Shown: positions 1 through 7,506 of the stretch, one piece after another
How the letters are laid out: every line of letters starts with the position of its first letter
Numbering within the stretch: the stretch's first letter is position 1
DNA from: Bradyrhizobium sp. LTSP885
GTDB taxonomy: Bacteria > Pseudomonadota > Alphaproteobacteria > Rhizobiales > Xanthobacteraceae
Assembly (NCBI RefSeq): GCF_000938305.1
Contig: NZ_JYMT01000017.1
Span: 13,140 to 77,139 of the forward strand
Length of the DNA: 64,000 bases
Direction: 5' to 3'
The notes under the pieces: model-generated
What the model saw: the letters and a program-made list of their open reading frames with translations, nothing else
Told to the model about the DNA's origin: nothing
The model's database searches: none
Position numbers and translations under genes: made by a program

Positions 1-2865
1 CTCGAGCCGTTCCTCGGTGAGTAGCCGCGTCGCGGCGTCGGCGTCCATCGGCTCGCCGAAAGCAAAGCCTTGGGCGTATTCGCAGCCGAGCTGGTAGAGT
101 TCGACCGCGTCCGAGTCCGTTTCGGCGCCTTCCGCCACCACGTCCATGCCGAGGTCGTGGGCCAGCGCGATGATCGATTTGAGGATCACCGGGCGGGTGC
201 CGCGGCTGGTGGTGCGGACAAAGGACTGGTCGATCTTGATGGTGTCGAACGGGAAGCGCTGCAAATAGGACAGCGAGGAGTGGCCGGTGCCGAAATCATC
301 CAGCGACAGCCCGGTGCCGAGCTCGCGGATCCGCGCCAGCATCTGGGCGGCGTGCTCCGGGTTCTCCATGACCAGCGATTCCGTCAATTCGAGCTTGAGC
401 GTGCCGCGCGCCACCGAGGAGCGCGACAGCACCGTGCGGATATCGTGGATCAGATCGTGGCGCAGCAATTGCCGGGACGAGACGTTGACGGAGGCGAAGA
501 TCGGCTCGCGCGCGCGCATTGCGCGCTGCCACACCGCGAGCTGGCGGGCGGTCTGGTCCATCACGAACATGCCGAGATCGACGATCAGGCCGGTCTCCTC
601 GGCGACGCCGATGAATTCCGACGGCGACATCCGCCCGAGCTTGGGATGGTCCCAGCGAACCAGCGCCTCGAAGCCGGCGATTGAGCGATCCTCCAGCCGC
701 ACGATCGGCTGGTACAGGATGGTGAGCTCCTGGCGCTCGATGGCGCGGCGCAGGTCGCTTTCCAGCGTCAGGCGGTCGGTCTTCCGCGCGCGCATCGCCG
801 GCTTGTAGACGTCGATGCGGTCGCCGCCGATGCGCTTGGAATGATACATCGCAAGTTCGGCATCCTTGATGATCTCATCGGTGAGCGGCGCCTGCGGATC
901 TGACAGTGCAAGGCCGATCGAGGCGGTCAGGAAGATCTCGCGGTCGTTGAACGCGATCGGGGCGCGGATGGTCTTGCGGATGGTCTCGGCGAAATTGGTG
1001 ATCCGCGCCGAGTCCTGCTCGGACAGCAGGATCAGGCCGAACTGGTCGCCGGCGAGCCGCGCCAGCGTGTCCTGCGGTTTGAGGATGCGGGTCAGCCGTC
1101 GCGCCAGTGTCAGCAGGATCGAATCGCCGACCGCGATGCCGACGGAGTCGTTGACCTGCTTGAAGCGGTCGAGATCGATCACCATCAGCGTCGGCCGCAG
1201 CGTCGGCATGGTCTTGGCGAGGTTTGCGACCGCGCCGAGGCGATCCATGAACAGCCGGCGGTTCGGCAGGCCGGTCAGATTGTCATGCACGGAGTCATGA
1301 AGCATCCGCTCTTCGGCGTTCTTGGCCTCGGTGACGTCGGTCAGCGTGCCGACCACGCGCGAGACTTCGCCATCGGAGCCGACCACGGGCCGCGCCTTGA
1401 GCGCGAACCACATGAAATGGCCATCCGGGGTGCGCAGCCGGAAATCCTGCACCAGGCGGCCGCGGCGCTGGTCGAGCACGCTGTCGAGTGCGGCGCGGAA
1501 GCGGTCCTGATCGAGCGGATGCAGCACCTCGAGCCATTTGGCGGCGGGGCCTTCCAGCGTGCCGCGCTTGAGGCCGAGCAGGGCTTCGGTCTCAGGGCTG
1601 GTGAACACCTTGTCGGCGGAGACGTCCCAGTCCCAGATCAGGTCGCCCGAGCCGGTCAGCGCCAGCGCGCGGCGCTCGACGTCGGAGACGATTCCGGTGG
1701 TCGCGCCGCCGCCGGCGAAGGCGTGCTGCATCACCGTAAATCCGATCAGCATCACGATCAGCACGAGGCCGCCGAGCAAGGCCGGGCCGACGATGTCGTT
1801 GGTCACCGAGCCGGCGACCGTCATGCCGGCCGCGATCACCCAGATCACCAGCAGGAACCAGGTCGGGATCAGCAGCACCGCGCGGTCGAAGCCGTGGGTC
1901 GAGAGATAGACGATCAGCGCAAAGCCGGCGAACGCGATCATCACCAGCGACATCCGCGCGATGCCGGAGGCGACCGCAGGATCGAACAGCGCCAGCGCCA
2001 CCAGCGAGCCGAGGAAGGCGAGCCAGCCGATCGTGATGTGCGAGTAGCGCACGTGCCATCGGCTGAGATTGAGATAGGCGAACAGGAACACCAGCAATGT
2101 CGCTGCCAGGATCGCCTCGCCTGCCGCGCGCCAGACGCGCTCGGCGTTGTTCGACATGTCGAGCACCTTGCCCCAGAAGCCGAAGTCGACGCCGATGTAA
2201 ACCAGAACCGCCCAGGCCAGCGCGGCGGCGGCCGGGAACATGATCGAGCCCTTCACGACGAACAGAATGGTGAGCACGAGGGCTAGAAGTCCGGAGATGC
2301 CGATCACGATGCCCTGGTAGAGCGTGAACGAGTTGACCTTGTCCTTGTAGGCGTCGGGTTCCCACAGATAGAGCTGCGGCAGCTTGTCGGTGCGCAGTTC
2401 GGCGACGTAGGTGACGACAGCACCGGGATCGAGCGTGATGCGGAACACGTCGGCGGTCGGGCTCTCCTGCCGCTCCGGACGATCGCCGACCGAGGGCGTG
2501 ATGGTGGCGATGCGGGACAGGCCGAGGTCGGGCCACAACAGGCCGGATGACACGATGCGATAGTGCGGCGCAACGATGAGGCGGTCGAGCTGGTCGTCGG
2601 TGTTGTTGGCGAGCGCGAACACCACCCAGTTCTGGCCGCCTTCGCGGGCGCGGACCTCGATGCGGCGGACGATGCCGTCGGTTCCGGGCGCGGTGGAAAC
2701 CTGGATGCGGTCGGCCTCGGTGTGCTGATGGTCAAGCACGGCGGTCAGGTCGATCGCGGGCGCGTCACCGCGGACGCTGACGGCGTCGATCGCGTACGCG
2801 TCAGGCGCAGCGGCAAAAATCATGAGGCCCAGCGCCAACAGCGCAAGGCACCTGATCAGACGCAA
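1..2865 (-). CDS. Membrane-bound 7TM-PAS-GGDEF-EAL c-di-GMP protein (3' end outside window)
   Basis: Cyclic-di-GMP turnover protein in the inner membrane. The reading frame is open from a TTG at 2865 to base 1, so at least 955 residues are present and the C-terminus is missing. A GGAG lies 8 bases before the TTG, and the protein opens with a signal-like hydrophobic stretch. Order: periplasmic sensor-like region, about seven membrane segments (7TMR-DISM-like), PAS domain, GGDEF domain, EAL domain. The GGDEF motif is degenerate: the site reads A-G-D-Q-F at residues 605-609. The EAL domain looks intact, with EAL at 733-735 followed by ELTES, DDFGTG and KIDQSF motifs. I infer a phosphodiesterase whose GGDEF domain may only sense GTP. 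Membership of the EAL family is certain; the activity is inference. Confidence 0.88.
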   Translation of the reverse strand, partial: MRLIRCLALLALGLMIFAAAPDAYAIDAVSVRGDAPAIDLTAVLDHQHTEADRIQVSTAPGTDGIVRRIEVRAREGGQNWVVFALANNTDDQLDRLIVAPHYRIVSSGLLWPDLGLSRIATITPSVGDRPERQESPTADVFRITLDPGAVVTYVAELRTDKLPQLYLWEPDAYKDKVNSFTLYQGIVIGISGLLALVLTILFVVKGSIMFPAAAALAWAVLVYIGVDFGFWGKVLDMSNNAERVWRAAGEAILAATLLVFLFAYLNLSRWHVRYSHITIGWLAFLGSLVALALFDPAVASGIARMSLVMIAFAGFALIVYLSTHGFDRAVLLIPTWFLLVIWVIAAGMTVAGSVTNDIVGPALLGGLVLIVMLIGFTVMQHAFAGGGATTGIVSDVERRALALTGSGDLIWDWDVSADKVFTSPETEALLGLKRGTLEGPAAKWLEVLHPLDQDRFRAALDSVLDQRRGRLVQDFRLRTPDGHFMWFALKARPVVGSDGEVSRVVGTLTDVTEAKNAEERMLHDSVHDNLTGLPNRRLFMDRLGAVANLAKTMPTLRPTLMVIDLDRFKQVNDSVGIAVGDSILLTLARRLTRILKPQDTLARLAGDQFGLILLSEQDSARITNFAETIRKTIRAPIAFNDREIFLTASIGLALSDPQAPLTDEIIKDAELAMYHSKRIGGDRIDVYKPAMRARKTDRLTLESDLRRAIERQELTILYQPIVRLEDRSIAGFEALVRWDHPKLGRMSPSEFIGVAEETGLIVDLGMFVMDQTARQLAVWQRAMRAREPIFASVNVSSRQLLRHDLIHDIRTVLSRSSVARGTLKLELTESLVMENPEHAAQMLARIRELGTGLSLDDFGTGHSSLSYLQRFPFDTIKIDQSFVRTTSRGTRPVILKSIIALAHDLGMDVVAEGAETDSDAVELYQLGCEYAQGFAFGEPMDADAATRLLTEERLE

Positions 2866-2982
2866 TGTCAGTACTCCGCGATCGACAATCTGTCCGAGCC
2901 CGGCGACCGGCTCGGTGGCGCGATAGATGACACGAAAGCGAAGGAAATCAAAGGGTTTCCACCCCTGCTTCGGTCGCGATCG

Positions 2983-3984
2983 TTAAGCGACCAACACAAT
3001 TTTGCCAATATGTTCGCTGGTCTCCATGCGCCGGTGTGCGTCCGCGGCCTTTTCCAGCGGGAATGTGCTGTCCATCAGCGGCTTGATGCGGCCGTCGCGC
3101 AGCAGCGGCATCACCTTCGCCTCGATGGCCGCGACCATTGCCGCCTTATCCGCATTACTACGGGGACGCAGCGTCGAGCCGGTGTGATGGAGACGCTTGA
3201 CCATCAGCTTGGCGAAATTGGCTGAGGCCTTTGGCGTTCCCGAGAGGAACGCGATCTGGACGATGCGTCCCTCGACGGCAGCGGCATCATAGTTCCGATC
3301 GATATAGTCGCCGCCGACCATGTCGAGGATGACGTTGGCGCCTGTGCCGCCGGTGATTGTCTTCACGGCCTCGACGAAATCCTCGGACTTGTAGTTGACG
3401 GCGTGATCGGCGCCGAGCTTGAGGCAGGCCTCGGCCTTGTCCTTGGAGCCGACAGTGACGATCACCTTGGCGCCGAATGCTTTCGCAAGCTGGATCGCCA
3501 TGGTGCCGATGCCCGACGAGCCGCCATGGATCAGAAGCGTCTCACCGGCCTTCAGCGCGCCGCGCTCGAACACATTGTGCCAGACCGTCATCAGCGTTTC
3601 CGCGGTGGCGCCGGCTTCCTGCATCGACAGCGCCGGCGGCACGGTCATCGCCTCCGCGTCCTGCGCGATGCAATATTGCGCGTAACCGCCGCCGGCGACC
3701 AGCGACATCACCTTGTCGCCGAGCTTGTGCCTGGTAGCACCGTCGCCGAGCGCGACCACTTCGCCTGCGATCTCGAGGCCGGGCAGATCGCTCGCGCCGG
3801 GCGGCGGCGGATAGGAGCCGGAGCGCTGCGCGACATCAGGGCGATTGACGCCGGCGGCCGCGACCTTGACCAGGATTTCGCCCGGACCGGGCACCGGCAC
3901 CGCGCGGGTCTCCGGCACTAGCACCTCCGGGCCACCCGGCTTGCTGATGGCGACGACGGTCATTTGCGTGGGGACCTGTGGCAT
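2983..3984 (-). CDS. NAD(P)H-quinone oxidoreductase, zinc-independent MDR family (QOR/PIG3 type)
   Basis: Medium-chain dehydrogenase/reductase of 333 residues, a normal length for the quinone oxidoreductase branch. The N-terminal GroES-like half contains a GVNRPDVAQR segment typical of PIG3/QOR proteins. The nucleotide-binding half has GGSSGIGTMAIQLAK, matching the glycine-rich loop for NADPH. The structural zinc cysteines of alcohol dehydrogenases are absent, which fits the zinc-independent group. It should reduce quinones or activated alkenes with NADPH in the cytosol; the true substrate cannot be read from sequence. It lies just downstream of the metG-like gene on the same strand, with about 70 bases between. 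Confidence 0.88.
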   Translation of the reverse strand: MPQVPTQMTVVAISKPGGPEVLVPETRAVPVPGPGEILVKVAAAGVNRPDVAQRSGSYPPPPGASDLPGLEIAGEVVALGDGATRHKLGDKVMSLVAGGGYAQYCIAQDAEAMTVPPALSMQEAGATAETLMTVWHNVFERGALKAGETLLIHGGSSGIGTMAIQLAKAFGAKVIVTVGSKDKAEACLKLGADHAVNYKSEDFVEAVKTITGGTGANVILDMVGGDYIDRNYDAAAVEGRIVQIAFLSGTPKASANFAKLMVKRLHHTGSTLRPRSNADKAAMVAAIEAKVMPLLRDGRIKPLMDSTFPLEKAADAHRRMETSEHIGKIVLVA

Positions 3985-4053
3985 GGTGTGTCCTTGGTCA
4001 GGGAAGGGGATCGGCGGATGGCATAACGCCTTTTCCGCCGAAGTGAAACGTCG

Positions 4054-5733
4054 TTAGGCCCCGAACCTTGCAGCCAGTTGGCCTGCTCGCTCAGGCGTGA
4101 TTTTTTCAACCAGCGGGCCGAGTTGCACCACAGGCGTGCCGGCGCCGGCGTCGAGCAGGTCAGCGAGTGGGCCATTGGGCCAGCATGGCACGGCATCGTC
4201 GCGGCCGAAGGCGCTCAGCACGCGTTCCGACAAATGGGGCACGATGCTCCACGCCAGCACGGCGCAGATGCCGACCAGATTGAGCCCGGTCCGCGTCACG
4301 ACAGCTGCGCGAAGGCGATCGTTCCTGATCGCCGTCCAAGGTGCTGTGTGCTGCAGATAGGCATTCGCGAGGTCCCAGATCGTGCGGGTCGCAGCCGCAG
4401 CGGCACGAAATTCCAGCGCGTCGTGATGGCGGCGCAGCGCTCCGATGCGCTGCTCCAAATCATCCGCAAGCCGCCGCTCGGCCTCGTCGGGCACGCCGCC
4501 TGCGGGGATGCGGCCCTCGAAAGCGTGATGGGCGAAGCTGATAATGCGGTTGACGAGGTTGCCGAAGATATCAGCGAGATCCTTGTTCACGTCACCGACG
4601 AATTTCGCGACGCTGAAATCGGTGTCGGCGCTCTCAGGCGCATTTGATATCAGCCACCAGCGCCAAAGGTCGGCAGGAAGTTCCTCCAGCGCCTGGTCGG
4701 TGAAGATGCCGCGATTGCGGCTGGTCGAGAACTTGCCGCCTTCGTAAGTCAGCCAGTGAAATCCCTTGATCACATCCGCCGTCGTCCAAGGTTCACCGGA
4801 GCCGATCAGCGTGGCCGGGAAGCTCACAGTGTGGAACGGGATGTTGTCCTTGCCGAGAAACTGGATGTAGCTGACGTCATCGGCCTGCCACCACCAGTCT
4901 TGCCAGTCGCGGCCCGGCCTGGCTGCCGCCCATTCCTGCGTGGCGGCGATGTAGCCGATCGGCGCATCGAACCAGACGTAGAACACCTTGCCGTCGAATC
5001 CGTCGCACGGCACCGGAATGCCCCAGGCCAGATCGCGCGTGATGCAGCGGTCTCTAAGTTCGGCGTTGAGCCAGCTCTTCGCCGTCGAGACCACGAAGGG
5101 CGGCCAGCCGGTGCGGCTGTCGATCCACGCACTCAGCTTTGCGACCAGCTGCGACTGGCGCAAAAACAGATGACGGCTTTGGCGGAGCTCGAGCGCATTG
5201 TCGCCCGACAGCGCGGATCGTGGCGCGATCAGCTCGGGCGGATCGAGCAGTGTGCCGCAATGGTCGCATTGATCGCCGCGCGCGGAAGCATCGCCGCAAT
5301 GCGGGCAGGTGCCGAGCACGTAGCGGTCGGGCAGGAAGCGCCGGTCGGCGGGCGACCAGACCTGCAGGACTTCGCGCGCCTCGATCAGTCCGGCGGCGTC
5401 GAGCTTGCGATAGAAGTGCTGCGTCAGGGCGCGGTTCTGCGGCGAAGAGGTGCGCCCGAAATGATCGAAGGAGAGGCCGAACCGACGGTAGATGTCGGCC
5501 TGGACGGTGTGCTGGGTGTCGCAGAAGGTCTGGATGTCCTGGCCGGCCGCGATGGCGCCGAGCTCGGCGGGCGTGCCGTGCTCGTCGGTCGCGCAGATGA
5601 ACAGCACATCGCAGCCGGTCTGCCGCCGGTAGCGGGCATGGACGTCGGCGGGTAGCAGGGAACCGACGAGATTGCCGAGGTGCTTGACGCCGTTCACATA
5701 GGGAAGGGCGCTGGTGACGAGAATCCTGGTCAT
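4054..5733 (-). CDS. metG: Methionyl-tRNA synthetase, atypical type with HLGN and KFSTS motifs
   Basis: Class I aminoacyl-tRNA synthetase charging tRNA-Met, 559 residues from the ATG at 5733, where the conserved ILVTSALPYVNG stretch begins; an upstream in-frame ATG would add 15 unconserved residues. A Cys4 zinc knuckle (CPHCG, then CDHCG) sits in the connective insert. The HIGH motif reads HLGN and the KMSKS loop reads KFSTS, so both catalytic signatures are variants. The C-terminal EMAP-like tRNA-binding domain of longer bacterial MetRS is absent. A second, standard metG is likely elsewhere in the genome, but I cannot see it here. A leader ORF and a terminator-like hairpin lie directly upstream. 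Confidence 0.86.
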   Translation of the reverse strand: MTRILVTSALPYVNGVKHLGNLVGSLLPADVHARYRRQTGCDVLFICATDEHGTPAELGAIAAGQDIQTFCDTQHTVQADIYRRFGLSFDHFGRTSSPQNRALTQHFYRKLDAAGLIEAREVLQVWSPADRRFLPDRYVLGTCPHCGDASARGDQCDHCGTLLDPPELIAPRSALSGDNALELRQSRHLFLRQSQLVAKLSAWIDSRTGWPPFVVSTAKSWLNAELRDRCITRDLAWGIPVPCDGFDGKVFYVWFDAPIGYIAATQEWAAARPGRDWQDWWWQADDVSYIQFLGKDNIPFHTVSFPATLIGSGEPWTTADVIKGFHWLTYEGGKFSTSRNRGIFTDQALEELPADLWRWWLISNAPESADTDFSVAKFVGDVNKDLADIFGNLVNRIISFAHHAFEGRIPAGGVPDEAERRLADDLEQRIGALRRHHDALEFRAAAAATRTIWDLANAYLQHTAPWTAIRNDRLRAAVVTRTGLNLVGICAVLAWSIVPHLSERVLSAFGRDDAVPCWPNGPLADLLDAGAGTPVVQLGPLVEKITPERAGQLAARFGA

Positions 5734-5790
5734 GGGTGCGTTCTTTCGCGTTTGCCGATGCCGACCCGGAAAAATCAAACCGGAAAATCA

Positions 5791-5820
5791 AAAAGCCCTC
5801 CCGCATGATCGGAAGGGCTT
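5791..5820 (-). terminator. Terminator or attenuator hairpin upstream of metG
   Basis: Read on the minus strand this is AAGCCCT, one mismatch, CCG, a six-base loop, CGG and AGGGCTT, followed by TTTTTGATTTT. It is a convincing intrinsic terminator, but it lies 57 bases before the metG ATG in the same direction, with no full-size gene ending before it. It could end a separate short RNA or act as an attenuator. Confidence 0.6.
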
Positions 5821-5855
5821 GGGGTCGGCTCATGCCTCGCGCGCGTGGACGCGCA

Positions 5856-5930
5856 CTATCCCGTCCGGTCAGACTCCTTGCGGTCGGGCCGGGGCATTCG
5901 CGTCAGATGTTGCGCGCACACGAAAGTCAC
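5856..5930 (-). CDS. Putative 24-residue leader peptide in front of metG
   Basis: A short reading frame starting with GTG at 5930 and ending with TAG at 5856-5858. An exact AAGGAG (minus strand, 5939-5944) sits 8 bases before the GTG, better than the ribosome site of many full genes here. The product begins VTFVCAQHLTRMPR and is polar and basic afterwards. Right after the stop, a short GC-rich hairpin (5841-5854) and then the terminator at 5791-5820 precede metG. The arrangement of leader ORF, hairpin and terminator resembles transcription attenuation, but there is no run of methionine codons, so what it would sense is unknown. It could also be chance. Confidence 0.4.
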   Translation of the reverse strand: MTFVCAQHLTRMPRPDRKESDRTG

Positions 5931-6013
5931 TGCAAATTCTCCTTGCACGCGGATAGATATCATCTCGTGGTGCAAAATGCCAGATCAGGCTTCGGGAATC
6001 GCCGGGAGGACAC

Positions 6014-6205
6014 ATGCCGATTGAGGAAGACGACCGCCCGCGCAAGAAGATCACCCACGAGATCGGACAGGATCTCTCGCTGTTGTCGGTCGAGGAATTG
6101 ACCGAGCGCATCGCGCTCTTGAATGCCGAGATCGATCGCCTGAACGAGGCGATGACGAAGAAGCGCGCGTCAAAGGATGCCGCGAACAGCATCTTCAAGT
6201 CGTAA
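6014..6205 (+). CDS. DUF1192 family small protein
   Basis: A 63-residue acidic-basic protein with a central heptad-like helix (LTERIALLNAEIDRLNEAM) that should form a short coiled coil. Length and sequence fit the DUF1192 family, conserved in alphaproteobacteria and without an assigned function. A GGGAGG ribosome site lies just before the ATG. It is followed after 14 bases by a small secreted protein gene on the same strand. Confidence 0.82.
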   Translation: MPIEEDDRPRKKITHEIGQDLSLLSVEELTERIALLNAEIDRLNEAMTKKRASKDAANSIFKS

Positions 6206-6219
6206 TTCAAGAGGCGACA

Positions 6220-6504
6220 GTGAGAACAAAGTGTCTGGTCGGCTTGATCGCGGCCGTGATGATTGCCGGTGCGGCCCGCCCGGCCTTGTCCGTCACGCCG
6301 GCAAATTGTTCGAAGGGCGAGAGAACCGCGCGCGAATGCAAGGAGCGCGACTGCCGGCGGCTGTTCGAATCGAACCTCGCCGCGTGCAACGAACTGCCTG
6401 CCAACAAAGCATGTGTTGATATGGCGAAGTCGCAAAAAGGCCGCTGCGATCAATATTGCGACGCCAACTATTCCGACGCCGGGGTTGGCTGTCCGGAGAA
6501 ATAG
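6220..6504 (+). CDS. Small secreted cysteine-rich protein, unknown function
   Basis: A 94-residue protein starting at GTG 6220. Residues 1-24 form a clear signal peptide (positive start, hydrophobic core, small residues before the cut). The mature part is short, charged and rich in cysteine, with about eight cysteines that could form disulfides in the periplasm. I do not recognise the family. It directly follows the DUF1192 gene and may share its transcript. Confidence 0.65.
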   Translation: MRTKCLVGLIAAVMIAGAARPALSVTPANCSKGERTARECKERDCRRLFESNLAACNELPANKACVDMAKSQKGRCDQYCDANYSDAGVGCPEK

Positions 6505-6519
6505 TCGCGCGCGATTTCA

Positions 6520-6642
6520 CGTAGCCCGGATGGAGCGCAGCGCAATCCGGGAATCCAACCACGCGGTCAGACCGACCCGGATTACGCTGAGCCTGTCATC
6601 GGGCGCGCGTTCGCGCGACCCGCTGGCTTCATCCGGGCTACG
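6520..6642 (+). repeat. Palindromic intergenic repeat (GTAGCCCGGATG type)
   Basis: The ends CGTAGCCCGGATG and CATCCGGGCTACG are exact inverted copies 13 bases long. Inside, a second arm pair (AATCCGGG and CCCGGATT) nests within them. Such elements are scattered between genes in Bradyrhizobium. It lies between a coding gene and a probable small RNA and carries no gene. Confidence 0.75.
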
Positions 6643-6746
6643 CGTCAGCACGGCTGTCCCAGACTGGGCCATTGGCCGACATGGCAAACAAAGTCTCAAG
6701 AAATCCGCTCATTTACGGTCGGTTAAGCTTTCTCGATTATGACTAC

Positions 6747-6846
6747 ATTGTCCTCGTTTGGACACCGAGTGGCTCCTGTCCACTCTGTTTGACGCCTCCC
6801 TGTTATCAACTTCAAAAGCCGCCGGAAACGGCGGCTCTTTTTTTTG
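6747..6846 (+). ncRNA. Probable small RNA with anti-Shine-Dalgarno loops
   Basis: An intergenic stretch with three successive stem-loops and an intrinsic terminator. Hairpin 1 is TGTCC/GGACA (6749-6764). Hairpin 2 is GAGTGG/CCACTC (6767-6785) with CTCCTGT in its loop. Hairpin 3 is a weaker GTTTGA/TCAAC stem (6787-6810) exposing CCTCCC. The loops of 2 and 3 match the anti-SD sequence of 16S rRNA, a layout known from alphaproteobacterial trans-acting small RNAs such as the alpha-r14 and CcsR-like families. A possible promoter, TTTACG-17-GATTAT, ends at 6740. The 5' end is approximate. I infer a riboregulator that masks ribosome sites of target mRNAs; targets are unknown. Confidence 0.5.
6817..6845 (+). 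terminator. Intrinsic terminator of the small RNA
   Basis: Perfect 7-bp stem AGCCGCC/GGCGGCT with a six-base loop, followed by TCTTTTTTTT. It is one of the strongest terminators in the window and defines the 3' end of the proposed small RNA. Confidence 0.85.
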
Positions 6847-6975
6847 CGCCCCACCAGCTGGAAACCATAACTATGGTTGCGGCTGGACTCTTGGCCACGC
6901 CCGCGCAATGATTTGTTCATCATAAGCCGGCGCGTGAGAAGCCGGCGGCGTTACGGTGGTGTGAGGGCGTTAACC

Positions 6976-7488
6976 ATGGCGGATCGTTCCCTGAGCGAAT
7001 CCGGTCTCGTGCTGTTCAGTGAACGGCTGACCAATTCTGCGGCCTTTGGCGTGCTGTTCCGGGAAGGTATGGACCTGGTCGAGCAGACCGCGGCCTATCT
7101 CGACGGCGACGGCCGCAACGAAGCCAAGGCGCTCGAACGCGCCGTCAGCCTGACCTATGCCACCGAGAGCATGCGCCTGACCACGCGGCTGATGCAGCTC
7201 GCGTCCTGGCTGCTGCTGCATCGCGCGGTCAAGGAAGGCGAGATGACGCTGACCCAGGCCAATCGCGAAAAGACCAAGGTCAAGTTGTCGGCCGCCGATC
7301 CCGGCGCATCCGACATGATCGAGAAACTGCCGCAGCAATTGCAGGACCTGATCTCCCGCTCGATGGACCTGCAGACGCGGGTCCGCCGGCTCGACACCAC
7401 GATCCATGCGCCTGCACCCGATCACGCCTCGATCGGCAATCCGCTGGTGCCGCAGCTCAACCGGCTGAAGGCCGCGTTCGAGCGATAA
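6976..7488 (+). CDS. rcdA: DUF1465 protein, homologue of RcdA (CtrA-degradation adaptor)
   Basis: A 170-residue protein of the DUF1465 family, whose characterised member is Caulobacter RcdA. RcdA forms helical dimers and helps deliver CtrA and other substrates to the ClpXP protease in a hierarchy primed by the response regulator CpdR. The sequence is largely helical, with the conserved LTYATESMRLTTRLMQLASWLL core. ATG 6976 was chosen because a GAGGG ribosome site sits 8 bases before it and homology begins there. A GTTAAC at 6969-6974, just before the start, resembles a CtrA half-site but is unproven. A cpdR homologue lies at 58256-58630. Confidence 0.8.
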   Translation: MADRSLSESGLVLFSERLTNSAAFGVLFREGMDLVEQTAAYLDGDGRNEAKALERAVSLTYATESMRLTTRLMQLASWLLLHRAVKEGEMTLTQANREKTKVKLSAADPGASDMIEKLPQQLQDLISRSMDLQTRVRRLDTTIHAPAPDHASIGNPLVPQLNRLKAAFER

Positions 7489-7506
7489 GGTCAGCGCGAG
7501 ACGGCG

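Noticed and set aside
1285..2286. A 333-codon plus-strand frame inside the first c-di-GMP gene
   Set aside because: Histidine- and glutamate-rich shadow of the minus-strand protein, which has clear PAS, GGDEF and EAL motifs.
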